A program made the position numbers and the translations under genes. A stretch of DNA of 64,000 bases from Shinisaurus crocodilurus (Eukaryota; Chordata; Lepidosauria; Squamata; Shinisauridae). Location of the stretch: NCBI GenBank assembly GCA_021292165.1, contig CM037883.1, positions 8,757,434 to 8,821,433 on the forward strand. The letters run 5' to 3'. How positions within the stretch are numbered: the first letter of the stretch is position 1; every line of letters starts with the position of its first letter. The notes beneath the pieces are model-generated. The model was given only the letters and a program-made list of their open reading frames with translations. It did not search any database and was not told the DNA's origin. Below are positions 21,076 to 31,722 of this stretch, in pieces.

Positions 21076-21229
21076 ATATCTGTTTGCTTAATGGGATACC
21101 ACAGCTAAAGCATCAGATGGTTCAAGGGAGAATCTAACATTTGCTTTTTTGCATATCTGTTTGCTTAATGGGATACCACAGCTAAAGCATCAGATGGTTC
21201 AAGGGAGAATCTAACATTTGCTTTTTTGC
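21076..21229. repeat. Perfect 77-bp tandem duplication
   Basis: The 77-nt unit beginning ATATCTGTTTGCTTAATGGG occurs twice back to back with no difference seen. The unit is not a recognisable transposon. Identity implies a recent event (or a sequencing/assembly duplication). Confidence 0.95.
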
Positions 21230-21574
21230 AGTCTTTTGCCTTTTTGCCACCACACAGAAATTTTCCACATGCTCCCACTTACCTTAAAGATAAGTATAGA
21301 TGCCATTCATATTGGATATCATATAAAACTACTGTATCCTCCTGAGTCAAATTAAAGGTCCATCAAGCCCATCCTGTTTTGTCCTGACTAGCAATACTGA
21401 TCATGCAAGCTTCATACACTTCAAATTGGCATTGGGTCATTGTATAGTCAAGCTCCCATGCAAGCTGAAGTTGCAGTGGTAACCACCACTGAACCCAACC
21501 AAAGTGAATTTCAAGGCTGCTTGTGTTTTGGGTAGGGAAGGATGAATCCATCTAGGTCTGGCCCATGGCAGTTT

Positions 21575-21741
21575 GCATGGATTCAGTCATGCGTCAATTT
21601 AATCCCATTCCCATTTCAGTCTGCAATGAAAAAAAATATGCATGAAAATCTGCATTTAATTCCATAAGCAAGTTTCCCTAATGTGTGCATTTTTGGACAC
21701 AACTGTCCCTAATATATGGACTTTTGTATGGAACTTTTCCT
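21575..21741. mobile_element. TGCAT-rich MITE, left part (interrupted)
   Basis: AATATGCATGAAAATCTGC, CCCTAATGTGTGCATTTTTG and related words match the AT-rich MITE group. The element is cut by the L1-like insertion at 21742 and may resume at 22077. Confidence 0.45.
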
Positions 21742-22064
21742 GAAGTTTTAAATTTTATTTCTATATAAAACAAAACACATAATATCAAACATATGACAAT
21801 TAACAAAACAAAATAGACCTCCGATTTTCTTCTAAAGCAAATATAGGTAACAATAATTTTTCTTACTCGATAATCAGAATGAGAAATCTCTTTCTTCCCA
21901 TTGTCCTAAATTCACGTATTATTCCATAAATCCACAAACAAACAAATCATTATTTTCCAGTCTCTGCAAAAAGTCAATTAGAGGTTTCCACTCAATAATA
22001 AATGTGGATGTTGTCCTTTCTCTGATTAATGATGTGAGTTTGGCCATCTCTGCCAGCTCCAGCA
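21742..22064 (-). mobile_element. L1-like LINE 3' fragment with 12-bp target duplication
   Basis: Flanked by the direct repeat GGAACTTTTCCT (21730-21741 and 22065-22076), the signature of target-primed reverse transcription. The insert is T-rich at the left (a decayed poly(A) tail read in reverse). It contains GGTTTCCACTCAATAATAAA and GTTTGGCCATCTCTGCCAGC, words I associate with lizard L1 3' regions. It is 323 bp, heavily 5' truncated and non-coding. Confidence 0.65.
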
Positions 22065-22076
22065 GGAACTTTTCCT

Positions 22077-23238
22077 ATCGTGTGTGTGTGTGTAATTCAA
22101 CTTTCACTGATATACATATTTTGGTATACAATATTTGAGCTGAGGTCTGCATTGCAAAATTTGAAGAAATGCAGAATCTGAAGGATGACTGTGTTCCAAA
22201 CTGTTTATTAGTCAGAGATATGCAAATTAAGTGAGTTTGTTTAAGAAAAACCCCAGACCAAACAAAATCCTCCCTTATCCCTCGATTTGGGTAAAAACAA
22301 AACAAACAAAAGGAAAACATTATTTTTCTTGTATGTATTAAATGATTTCTCTTTTTTATGGATGCAGACCATCTGTTACCTACCAGACAATGTATTAATT
22401 AGCCAAGAGGGGAGTGGGAGAATGTGAAGGCATGTTGTGTTTTGTTGTGGTTTTTTTTGTTCCAGGAGGCATAGTGGCCAAAAAAATAATAATTTAAAAA
22501 ATGGCCATCAATTTCTGGTCACATTGAGGTCACTCTTCCTTCCTGTATGCAGTATGTGTGTCAACAGTGAAAAGGGCATCCGTTTATTCCAAGACAAAGC
22601 TGGGGTTTGTCTTCTGAATTGCACACCATATTCCTAGGCTGCTGAAGCCATTGACAATTTGATTTGTAGGGTATGACTTTTATTGGTAGGAAATAGTTTT
22701 TCAGTTGCCTTAGGGAGGCCTGTGTGATTCTCTGTGTGTGTGTGTGTGTGTGTATGTGTGTGCATGAGAAAGAGGGGGAGAGTGTGTATGAGAGAAATGA
22801 ATATACTTTATTTATTGTCTATATCCCTCCCAACCCACAGTCCAACCTTCAAAATACCATGATCTGTTTCATTGCATTGGTTTCCAGTTATTGGCCTTTA
22901 CTCCAGAGGTGACATTTTACTGCAAATTCCTTCCTTCCATAGTTGCCCTCTTATTAGAGAAGAAATAAATTTTGGCACGACACATTCCTGGACTGAAGTT
23001 TTAGTAACTGTGGAAGACATTGAAATTACGGTTCTTTACCTTCGTACTTCCACGTGTGGATATCTGCTATTCCCCTATATTGTGAGACACAGGTTCATCA
23101 ACCAATCTATAATACATTTCACTTATTTTTGGGGCTTCTTCGTGGATTCCCTCAAAACTATCTAGGTGTTTCATCTGAGAAGAAACATCCTAGTTTACTT
23201 TTAATTTCGCTGTCAGCAAAATCTGGTGAGAACCTAAC
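22077..23238. other. Unassigned DNA with TG microsatellites
   Basis: The first 150 bp may be the right part of the interrupted MITE. TG tracts lie at 22081-22094 and 22732-22764. Remaining sequence is unrecognised and no coding region is supported. Confidence 0.4.
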
Positions 23239-23478
23239 ATAAGAACAAAATAAATGCCATGCTGGATCAGATCAAAGGTCTATCTAGTCCAGCATTCTGT
23301 TTGCACAGTGGCCAATCTGATGCCCATGGGAAGACCACAAGCAAGACATGAGTGCAATAGCACCATTTCACTTGTGTTCCCCACCAACTGGCATACTCCC
23401 TCTGGTAGTGGAGGTAATAATGTATAGCCTTCATTACTAGTAATCCTTGATAGCCTTATCCTCCATAACATCCACTCA
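23239..23478 (-). repeat. Sauropsid interspersed repeat copy
   Basis: CATAAGAACAAAATAAATGC leads into CATGCTGGATCAGATC, CATTCTGTTTGCACAGTGGC and CTTGATAGCCTTATCCTCCA. Diverged from the 20403 copy. Confidence 0.8.
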
Positions 23479-24735
23479 GGGGTGTTAGTCCACCCTCAAA
23501 AGTTTTCTAAACTTATCAGAAATTTCTGGGCTTTCCTCAGAATCCCTCAGCTCTCTTGGCTAAGAAGAAACCCCAACACTTGTTTCTAATTAAGTTTTAG
23601 GTAAACTTCTGATTTGAACTATGGGACAGGGGGACAAATCAATCAGTTAATTCATTTGAGTGTTTCTATGTTACACACACAACAGTAAATCAAGTTTTAA
23701 GGACTTGGGGCAGGGCATTCTCTTACCTTGGTTGCCACCTGTGTTCCTGGCCCTGGCCCACATAGTTAACAGCTGCACCACGGTGGTGGCATGGAACAGA
23801 AGCTCAACAGATGAGCTCAGGGTTTAAGCAAATTCAAATGGGTGGAGTTGCTTCTGAAAATACTTTGGTTCCAGGCCATTTAGAGTTAAAATTATCACTT
23901 CACATTGAGCCCAGAGCCAAGTTGATAAACAATGCAGATGTTTTAAGTTTCCACATAGTCTTCAAAGACAACCACATGCAGAGTCTTTTAGGGATGGGTG
24001 ATACTTCCCTCCCCTCCAGTTCTGTTCTGATAAGAATTTACCAAAAATTCATAAAGTTCTCCATATTTGGGTCAAAAAGAACTTGAGATTTTTTTTAAAA
24101 AAAAAATCAAATGTTGGAGAAATTGAAACGAACAGATTCATCCAGCCATGTCCTGGGCTTTGAGTGTTTTGCTGTTAAAAGTCTGGGTTTGAATACCTGT
24201 ATATACTATGTTAGTGCTTAATTGGGGGTTTCCACCTTTTTTTCTTTTCTTTTCTTTTTTAAAAATAATATATCTGGGAGAAAGCAAAACTTACAGAGTC
24301 GCCAATCTGTTCTTGGTAGTGATCAGGGCATGAATGAATGTGGCTAGGTCTGACTTCTCAAGGAAAAAGAGAGGTACAGTCAGAGCACCAGCCAAAAAAA
24401 AATATATGAAAAGCTTTAGTCATCATTTTCCCCCAGTTAAAAAGGCTCTCAAAATGACTTACCAAGAAAATATATAAATGCACCAATGTTTCTTTTATCT
24501 TAGTTGACATTAACTCAAATTAACATTATTAGGTAGGTTTCAGCTGCCTTGGGTGCATCGGATGGCTATTAGCGGTAAACAGTTCAAGGAGCACATGCCT
24601 TTCTGGATCCTCTGGAAGATGGTAGAATAGAATTCAAGGAGCCACCTGCAAATTGTACACAATAGGGACGAAAGGTTTAGGAATAACAATACAAAACAAG
24701 AAGAAGGGATCTTCAGGAAAGATGGAGCTCCAAGC
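23479..24735. other. Unassigned intergenic DNA
   Basis: Includes short A and T runs (24088-24110, 24236-24262). No repeat family or gene recognised; the plus-strand frame 23811-24086 has no homology I know. Confidence 0.4.
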
Positions 24736-25030
24736 CTTATGAACATAGGCAACTGCCTTATCCTGACTCCTCAAACCATTTATCCAGCCAGCTGAGTATT
24801 GTCTATAACCGCCTTCCTCCAACCTGGTGACCTCCAGATGTGTTCAGCTGCAACAACTCCCATCATCCCCAGTCAGCATGGAATGCTGATCTACATTGAT
24901 TGGCAGTGGCTTCCCAGGTCTCTGGCAGGAGTCTTTCCCAATCCCAGCCCTACCCGGAGATGCCAGGTGATTCAAAATGGGATTTTTTGCATCCAAAGCA
25001 CATGATCTGCCAGTGAGCTATGGCTCTTAA
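24736..25030 (-). mobile_element. tRNA-Ala-type SINE, interrupted by a MITE
   Basis: Read in reverse it starts AAGAGCCATAGCTCACTGG (A box) and continues with TGTGCTTTGGATGC and the GGCATCTCCGGGTAGGGCTG body. It ends with CAGGATAAGGCAGTTGCC and CCTATGTTCATAAG. Between its two 3' segments lies a hAT MITE fragment (24811-24892). Not an active tRNA gene: the anticodon arm and B box are diverged and the 3' end is SINE-type. Confidence 0.75.
24811..24892. mobile_element. hAT-type MITE fragment inside a SINE
   Basis: CCTCCAACCTGGTGACCTCC, CAACTCCCATCATCCCCAG and TCAGCATGGAATGCTG match one arm of the abundant hairpin MITE. It splits the minus-strand SINE. Confidence 0.7.
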
Positions 25031-25054
25031 TGCCTTTTGGGTATTGGTGTTTTG

Positions 25055-25112
25055 TTATTGTTGTTGTTGTTGTTGTTGTTGTTGTCATCATGGTTGTTGT
25101 TGTGGTTGTTTT
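25055..25112. repeat. (TTG)n microsatellite
   Basis: About nine TTG units, a CATCATGG interruption, then more TTG/TGG. Confidence 0.93.
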
Positions 25113-25724
25113 AAGACAGGGTCAAAGGATAAGGAATGTTATTTGGACAACTGATACTTAAGCTGTTATAAGACGAGGGGTTTAAAAAGCAAAAGTATAC
25201 TCTCTCTGCTTCTGTCATGGATGTTAATATGGATGAAACTTTTTTAAAAAATGCTCTATCCTATAATAGCTAATAAAGGGCAAGTTGATGTAATGTCCTA
25301 GAGCTCTGAAGTTTTCTGCATCTGTGCTTTGCAGCAGACACCCACAGATCTTTCTTTCACTATCATCCCTGTCAGATAGCCCAGTGCAGGTAGGTGTTTG
25401 TGAGATTGAAAATCATCCCTCCCTACATGACGAATTCAGTGATAGAACATTATGGGTGGAGGGAGAAGGCATAGAGGGATGCTGAAAAACTGTCAGAAGT
25501 CCAGTCATCCTTTTGGGGGAAAAAGATGACAGTCAGTGTTTCAGCTGATCGCTATTAGACCCAGTGCAAAGCAGAGGGTAAGGATGCCCGGATGATATTA
25601 TAACACAAAAGGAAAAGCACTCCTACTGGATTTCATTATGATAGTACACCAACAAATAATCTAAACATCAAACTCCACTCCTACAGAAGATGTGGGGCAG
25701 CCTGCAGAGTTCTGTCACAGACTG

Positions 25725-26055
25725 TAGGGATGCAAGATATTTTTATTTATGTTTGCAAATAATCAAAAAATGTCATGTTTGCAATCCCAAACATGAGCAT
25801 GAGTAATAGGGTGTTGTTGTTTTTCAAGAAAAGGTAGGAAATTAGTGAAAAACATGATCATGTTTGAAAAAATGCACATTTTTTACACATTAGTTAATGG
25901 GGGGGAAGTGTGCACTTTTGAAAAATATGCACAGAAATGCATTTTTTTTTTCTCATTGGAAACACACTTTTCTTGTTCAGAGCCCAAAAAAATATTGTTG
26001 ATTGGGACTGAGATGAAACAAACTTGAAATGTCATTTTGGAGAATGTTGGCAACC
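25725..26055. mobile_element. TAGGGATG-ended, TGCAT-rich MITE
   Basis: Opens TAGGGATGCAAGATATTT. The interior carries AAAAAATGCACATTTTTTAC, ATATGCACAGAAATGC and GATGAAACAAACTTGAAATG. Same type as 57910-58339; the right end is eroded. Confidence 0.55.
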
Positions 26056-26292
26056 TTAAAAATCACTCGTTTTTCCATCCTTCTCACAGAGATTGCTCAC
26101 CTGGGGTCCTGGATGTGTAGCCATTTGAGGACTAAAAGAACAGGATATGTGTCTCCCTATTTTGGTTAGTTTCTGCAGAAGGAGAATATAAGGTCTCATT
26201 GCGGCATATTTGTTAAAAGATGAAAGATGGTGAAAAAGGAATTGTATTTCCAAAACGTGTTGGGCAGAATAAATGTTTCAGGCACTTTGAGA

Positions 26293-26296
<4 letters not shown>
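26056..26296. other. Unassigned DNA
   Basis: No feature recognised. Confidence 0.35.

Positions 26297-26350
<54 letters not shown>
26297..26350. repeat. (TC)n microsatellite
   Basis: About 26 TC units with one interruption. It produces spurious Leu-Ser repeat frames. Confidence 0.97.
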
Positions 26351-26351
<1 letters not shown>

Positions 26352-26377
26352 TGTTTTTGTGTGGACTTTGACTTCTA

Positions 26378-26465
26378 CCAGCCCCAGCCAGCATGCTCAA
26401 TGGTCAGGAATGTTGGGAATTGTAGTCCAAAACATCTGGAGGACAGTAGGTTAAGGAAGGCTGCT
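26378..26465. mobile_element. hAT-type MITE fragment
   Basis: CCAGCCCCAGCCAGCATGC, TCAATGGTCAGGAATGTTGG, AATTGTAGTCCAAAACATC and GGTTAAGGAAGGCTG represent one arm of the AACTCCCATCATCC family. Confidence 0.75.
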
Positions 26466-26929
26466 TTGAGGACTCCTGGGAAGGGTGGTGGGAGCTGCTA
26501 GCCACTGAGACTTCAGGGAGTACAATGTACAAGTGCCAATGTTATCCTCTTCAAAGGCCTCCTGAAAATCACCAAAATGATACAGTAGAATTCAGCCCAG
26601 AGTCAGCCCTTATCCCTAGCTCTCACCTTAGAAGTAATTACTTGTGGTGAGGTATGTATGTGTTGAATTAGCAATATATCTATTCCAGATCATGTAAGTT
26701 ATGCCCCTTGTATAAAATGATAGCTTCTATCTCATTTTTGGGAGTGGGGATGCTTACGATGAAAAATACTTATAGATAAGAGCTTAACCAAGAGCAAATT
26801 CTTCTAGACTAGTGCTATCACTTTGAAATACTGGCCCAGCCTCCCCCACCCTTTCTTTTTCTTTACCTTTAGCCTTCAATCCAAGCCATAAAAGATCCGG
26901 CTCCTGCACATCTCCCTGGGACATGGTAA
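26466..26929. other. Unassigned DNA
   Basis: Nothing recognisable beyond low-complexity patches. Confidence 0.35.
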
Positions 26930-27200
26930 GCTAGTATTTTCAGACAAGCATTTATGGCGTAGACGTTAATCAGAGTTTAGATTAAATTGAAATTCCCCTG
27001 AAATTGAGCAGCAGAGCCATATTAATACTGAAGGAGTCCACCATGATTAAAGATTTTCTAATGCAATCCAAATTAATAATGATTTGCCCATATGCATTGT
27101 GTAGTCACCCTTGTCAGCTCAAGAGACTCAATTTCACAATGCCCTTTTCATAAATGTAAGTTAACTTCAGATTCATTAACCATGTGCTTGGAAAGCACAC
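26930..27200. promoter_or_regulatory. Candidate conserved non-coding element (homeobox-site rich)
   Basis: Repeat-free stretch with many TAAT/ATTA cores (AATTAATAATGATTTGCC, CATATTAATACTG, ATGATTAAAG, TTCATTAACC) and an ATATGCATTG octamer-like word. This resembles vertebrate developmental enhancers. Seen: the motif density. Inferred: the regulatory role. Conservation cannot be tested here. Confidence 0.25.
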
Positions 27201-27300
27201 CAGATATATACAACAAATAATAAAAAAAACCAACCCCCAATTACAAATTCTGATTTCAATCATATATATGCAGACTCAGATATATAAAGGATCTATGGTA

Positions 27301-27398
27301 TCCTGAAAGGGGTAATAAATAAGGATGGTTGTGTGATAATGGCTGGTTTATCCTGAAGGTCGTAATAAATAAGGATGGTTGTGATAAAGGCTAGTTAG
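27301..27398. repeat. 50-bp tandem duplication, slightly diverged
   Basis: TCCTGAAAGGGGTAATAAAT... recurs 50 bp later as TCCTGAAGGTCGTAATAAAT..., both followed by AAGGATGGTTGTG. Confidence 0.9.
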
Positions 27399-27582
27399 AC
27401 ATTGGAGTTCGTTAAACAACTGAGACAACAAGGACCACTCCATCTGCTCTGCTAGGACTGACTGACTGTTTGGCTCCTCACTCACAGTACTGCTTCCATC
27501 CATGTCCATTCCACCTGGCTGTGTCTTGGGATAGGTGAGATAACACACAGCCCCCTCCATTATGCTCCTTATGATGCACTTC

Positions 27583-27663
27583 TAACCACACTTACCTGGA
27601 AGTAAGTCCCATTGAACTCAGTGTGGCATTGACGTCTGAGTAGATGAATATAGGATTGCACTG
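27583..27663. mobile_element. Small palindromic MITE (TATAGGATTGCA end)
   Basis: CTTACCTGGAAGTAAGTCCC, ATTGAACTCAGTG and TATAGGATTGCACTG are in the order of a short lizard palindromic repeat whose halves mirror about the AACTCA centre. Confidence 0.65.
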
Positions 27664-27664
27664 C

Positions 27665-27925
27665 CTGTGCCATGGTTAGAGTGTTGGACTGGGCCTTGGG
27701 AGATCTGGGTTCTAGTCCTCACTTGGCCAGGAGGCTCATGGCTCACTGGGTGACTTCGGGTCATACACTGCCTTTCAGCCTAATCTACCTCACAGGGTTG
27801 TTGTAAGAGTAAAATGGAGAGGAAAAGGAGGATTATGTAAACTGCCTTGGTTTCCTTTGCAGGAAAAAAGGTGGTATATATATATAATAATATAATAGAT
27901 ACATGAATAAATGAATAAATGAAAT
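27665..27925 (+). mobile_element. tRNA-derived SINE, diverged copy
   Basis: GGTTAGAGTGTTGGACTGGG, the B box GGTTCTAGTCCTC, then ACCTCACAGGGTTGTTG and a GTGGTATATATATATAATA tail. Same family as 6933, with the head partly lost. Confidence 0.8.
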
Positions 27926-28026
27926 ACCACCTAGCCATTATAACAATTATATAACTTCATGCAAGAATTGGTTTGGTGGTTCCTGAGAATGCATTTCCCC
28001 CTCTTTGTGTTATTTCTTGTTTTGTA

Positions 28027-28044
28027 AGTGTGTGTGTGTGTGTT
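28027..28044. repeat. (TG)n microsatellite
   Basis: About nine TG units. Confidence 0.9.
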
Positions 28045-28264
28045 GAATCTGTGAGACTGCATGTTTGTGGAAGGGCCTTTGTAGCTCTTTTAATTTCTAC
28101 AGCACCTAAACATTTTTTTAAAATAACAATAAGTGACTATATGTTATGCTCACCATGGGGTTGCTATCAAAATCACATCTCCATAAGGAATTCCATCACC
28201 TACACAATACTACTGCTGTAACTTTCCAGGCAGTTGCTAGAGGTGGTGTGGGTACTCACAACAT
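28045..28264. other. Unassigned DNA
   Basis: No feature recognised. Confidence 0.35.
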
Positions 28265-28506
28265 GTATTTATTATATTTATTATATTTATACCCTGCCTT
28301 TTTTCCTGCAAGGAACCCAAGGTGGCTTACATAATCCTCTTTCTCCTCTCCATTTTATCCTCACAACAACCCTGTGAGGTAGGTTAGGCTGAGAGTCAGT
28401 GACTGGCCCAAAGTCACCCAGTGCGTTTCATGGCCAAGCAGGGACTAGAACCCGGATCTCCTGATTCCCATTCCAACACTCTCATCACTACGCCACACAG
28501 GCTCTC
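28265..28506 (-). mobile_element. tRNA-derived SINE, near full length
   Basis: Reverse complement: GAGAGCCTGTGTGGCGTAG..., B box GGTTCTAGTCCC, then GTGACTTTGGGCCAGTCAC, CACAGGGTTGTTGTGAGG and GTATAAATATAATAAATA. Opposite orientation to, and about 340 bp from, the copy at 27665. Confidence 0.9.
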
Positions 28507-28663
28507 ACATTCACATGGAAAGCTTGTCACAAGAATTGCATTGTTGTTGTTGGAGGGGTTTTTTTGTCCCAAATTCCATGTAGATCTCATTATTACATAA
28601 CTAGAAAAGTCACTTCTCAATGAACTACAAATGTCACTATTCAATGAACTAAGTGCCACTGGG

Positions 28664-28855
28664 CAGGGAATAGCTCAGTAGTATAGCACATACTTTGTAT
28701 CCAAAAGGTCCCAGGTTCAGTCGTCAGCATCTCCAGATAGGGCTAAAAAAGAATCTTGCCTGAATCTCTGGAGAGCTGCTGTCGGCCAGTGTCAACAGTA
28801 CTGGGCTAGATGGACCAACTGTCTGACCCAGTATAAGTCAGATGCCTATGTTCCA
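28664..28855 (+). mobile_element. tRNA-Ala-type SINE
   Basis: CAGGGAATAGCTCAGTAGTA (A box), ACTTTGTATCC (anticodon region resembling tRNA-Ala TTTGCAT), GGTTCAGTCGTCAGC (B box), CATCTCC, then CTGGAGAGCTGCTGTCGG, GGGCTAGATGGACCAAC and TGCCTATGTTCC. The CTATGTTCC end resembles a CR1-style tail. Confidence 0.85.
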
Positions 28856-29054
28856 AACTAAGCTACCATCTGTCTCCACCAGTTGGCAGATTATGTTGTG
28901 TGTATGTGTGGGTTTATGCACATGGGTATAGACAAAAGAAGGGGGGGGATGATTATAATTCATTAGTCCTTAAAATGCTACAGGATACTGTCATGTTTCT
29001 GCTGCAACAAACTAGCTCAGCTACTTCTTTTGATCCCCATCTGGCAAGATCCCA

Positions 29055-29238
29055 CCCCAAGCTTTACATGCAGAAAGTCACTGGGTCAGTCCCTGGCATC
29101 TTAAGGTAGGGATGGAAAATTTCCTTCTGAAAACCCTGGAAAGCTGCTGCCAGTGAGTGTTGATAATACTAGGCTAGATGGACCCATGGTCTGACTCTGT
29201 GTAAGGCTGAATGAATCAGACCTATGTTCCTACATTCC
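29055..29238 (+). mobile_element. tRNA-Ala-type SINE, 5' truncated
   Basis: Starts at CCAAGCTTTACATGCAGAAAG (anticodon arm). Continues GGTCAGTCCCTGGCATC, GGAAAGCTGCTGCCAGTG, CTAGGCTAGATGGACCCATG and ends CTATGTTCCTACATTCC. Same family and orientation as 28664. Confidence 0.8.
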
Positions 29239-29390
29239 ACTATAATAAGCACCTGAATACAGCACAAAGTGGATGGGATCATCATAAAAGGGTGAGAAGG
29301 ATCCGTGTAATTGGCTCTCTGCCCATGTGGTTTCCATATTCAGAAGACTAGTGCAGCAGTGTGGAGATCTCATCAAGGTGAGTTGACGTA

Positions 29391-29769
29391 AAGGGTGGGA
29401 GAACAATGTTCGAGCTTGCCGAGGTTCTCCATTTTCCACCTTGATGCTTGTCTCACTTTGTTCTCACGACCAGACGTGAGCAGCTTCCCCCTCCCCAAAC
29501 AGGAAAAAGTGCATATTTTCGAACATGAACAATATGCACTTTTTCAAGCATGCACCCCCGAATGTGCAGTTTCTCCCCATAGGCTTGAGAATGCATTTTT
29601 TTGGGGGGGGAAATGCACCTTTCCAGAAGTGCACACTTGCAAATGCGAATGCAAGCTCAGGAAACTGTGAAAAACTGACTGAGAATTATGTTCCTGTTCA
29701 CATTTGGGGTTGTGAATGGGACATGTTCACATCATTTGCACACAGGAATGACACTCTCATGCACCCCTA
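29391..29769. mobile_element. TGCAC-rich hAT-like MITE
   Basis: Left end like AGGGTGGGAGAACAATG, then TTCGAGCTTGCCGAGGTTC. Interior has AAAAAGTGCATATTTTCG, CCCCATAGGCTTGAGAATGC and AAGTGCACACTTGC. Right end CTCATGCACCCCTA. Closely similar in layout to 52974-53420. No clean target duplication found. Confidence 0.6.
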
Positions 29770-29897
29770 GGTGAAGTGGCTCCCATGCCACTAACAAGTG
29801 TGGATCACGCAATTTTGAGCAAAATGGGGGTTAAAAGAGGGCAAGGGGCAACTGATCCATGTTACACAAATTGGATGGTATGTTCAAAGATGTAGAG

Positions 29898-30018
29898 CAG
29901 TGTTCTCCAACCTTGGGTCCCCAGATGTTTTTGGCCTACAACTCCCAGCATAGCTGGCTGGGGCATGCTGGGAGTTGTAGGCCAAAAACATCTGGGGACC
30001 CAAGGTTGGAGAACACTG
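29898..30018. mobile_element. 121-bp hairpin hAT MITE with perfect 8-bp duplication
   Basis: Near-perfect palindrome starting CAGTGTTCTCCAACCTTGGG and ending with its complement, around a centre CATAGCTGGCTGGGGCATG. Flanked by ATGTAGAG on both sides (29890-29897, 30019-30026). The CAGTG termini and 8-bp duplication indicate hAT. Arms are almost identical, so the element is young. Other copies: 40431, 55409. Confidence 0.93.
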
Positions 30019-30026
30019 ATGTAGAG

Positions 30027-30770
30027 GGAGAGAACAATGACTGGGAAACTATTCATGGTTTGGAAGCCTTTGATGCAGACTAGCATTACTAGCAAATTAA
30101 CATGATCTGAATGGTGCAAAATTGTTATGGGAACGTTGCACAGCCATGCTGACTTCCATGAACAAGGCTGCCTCGAGTCAGATAATCTGATGTTTACAAT
30201 TTGTTCATCATCTTTGACACTGATACTATTTTTTTTTTTAGCTTAAGGTTTCTTCACAATCCCTGTAGACATTATTTATGAACAAAATTCATCTTCTCGA
30301 GCATAATTTTTGGGGAAGAACAGAAACCACAGCAAAAGAGCTTGTCACTGTCCAACCTGTAATTCAATTCATGCATGATATATGATATATTTTTCCCTAT
30401 GGCTGTTTAATATACAATCTATGGAACCAATCTATGTGGTTTCTTTATCAGAAAGCAAGTATGAACACTGTACATTTAAGCAGGAGGCATTTCCGTAAAT
30501 GAAAGGAAAGTTGTTTCCTGTAAGTCATCATATTATGGTAGATCAAATTATAAACTGCTTAGGATAATTGAGGGAAGATTCTATTCCTCTTAGTTCCTTA
30601 TAGACTACCAACCTTCTTTTACAATTTTATCTTCCTATTAAAATTGATTTCTTACTTCAGTCTAGGGTTCTTAGATTGATTACTTCTTTCAGAGACAAAA
30701 CATGAAGTATCTTTCCCCATCAACGCAAGAGAGGAAAATCAGGCAAACACTTCAATTCCTGACATATTTA
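30027..30770. other. Unique AT-rich intergenic DNA
   Basis: No repeat recognised apart from a T10 run near 30231-30240. Possible conserved non-coding sequence, but without a distinctive motif cluster. Confidence 0.35.
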
Positions 30771-30778
30771 CTTTAAAA

Positions 30779-31122
30779 CAGGGGTGTTGAACCTCTTTCA
30801 GCCTGGGGGCTGAATTCTATTCTAGAGAAGCTATTTGTGGGGTGCATTCCAGTGGGGTCAAAGGAAAAAGATGATGGTGCTAAAATACCAAAAACACCAG
30901 GATATTTCAGCATAAAGCTCTTACCGTCAGTAATTAAGCCTTAGGAGGGCTTCAACCTTTTAGAATGGAGGAGAGGGGGAAACTAGGAAGCCACTAGCTA
31001 GTAATCAGTGGATGAGGAGGGAGAAATGGTGAGACCATGGATATCTGGGGAGCCCTTGAGGACTGGATTAGGACCCTAGGTGGACCAAATTGGGACCCCA
31101 GACCTGAAATTCTGCATCCCTG
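30779..31122. mobile_element. hAT element, 344 bp, 8-bp duplication
   Basis: Starts CAGGGGTGTTGAACCTC and ends TTCTGCATCCCTG. Flanks are CTTTAAAA (30771-30778) and CTTTAGAA (31123-31130), 7 of 8 identical. No coding potential. Not palindromic internally, unlike most hAT pieces in this window. Confidence 0.85.
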
Positions 31123-31130
31123 CTTTAGAA

Positions 31131-31572
31131 TTACGATTTGGGGCTGAACCATATCAGTAGCAATCTGGTGTGAGATAGCAACCAGGAGGTGTGAGACACA
31201 CCAGAAGCCAGGACCACAGAGAAAGTCAGAAGTACCAGCTGAGAAACCAAGAGGCAGGATCAAGAACCAAGCATGAGGTTAAGATTGAAGGACTAACCAA
31301 AGGATACAGGAATGAACCAGACATCAGGAATGCATTGTTGATCAACCAAGGCTTAAATGGAACAGGTATAGGAGGCCCCTTTATACTCCTTTCTGTCCAG
31401 AAAGATCCAATTACCAGCCTCAGTGGGTGTGGTCAATCCAGGCCTCATGATACTAAATTGCCCAGGTAGGAGCAGTGACATAGAGTTCAGTGGCTCAACA
31501 CATGGGTCACCCACACACAGACCCAAAGACACCTAGTTTGAGGTGTGGAAGGTCCTGAAATAAGAACAGAAT
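31131..31572. other. Purine-rich stretch, possible retroelement leader
   Basis: Runs of short GAACCA/AGGACC/CAAGCATGAGG phrases ending in CCCCTTTATACTCC resemble the repetitive 5' leaders of lizard LTR or LINE elements (similar texture at 46310). No diagnostic ends or frame. Confidence 0.25.
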
Positions 31573-31722
31573 CAGGGCCAGCCCTGCCATAATGTGACTT
31601 GCTTCCAGTGGAAGCATTGATAGATGAAGGCAGGAATTGGTGTTTAAATGGTGTTGGCCCTAGTGGAGAAGGGCACCAGTTGGGTTCCACTTCAGGCAGC
31701 AAAATATCTTGGGCCAGCACTG
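31573..31722. mobile_element. hAT-type MITE (CAGGGCCAGCCCTG ends), 150 bp
   Basis: Begins CAGGGCCAGCCCTGCC and ends TTGGGCCAGCACTG, an imperfect terminal inverted repeat. The flanks show no convincing duplication. A diverged relative is at 19135 and a fragment at 1860. Confidence 0.65.

Noticed and set aside
29898..30018. microRNA precursor
   Set aside because: The hairpin has transposon termini and an 8-bp target duplication; small-RNA production is possible but not shown by sequence.
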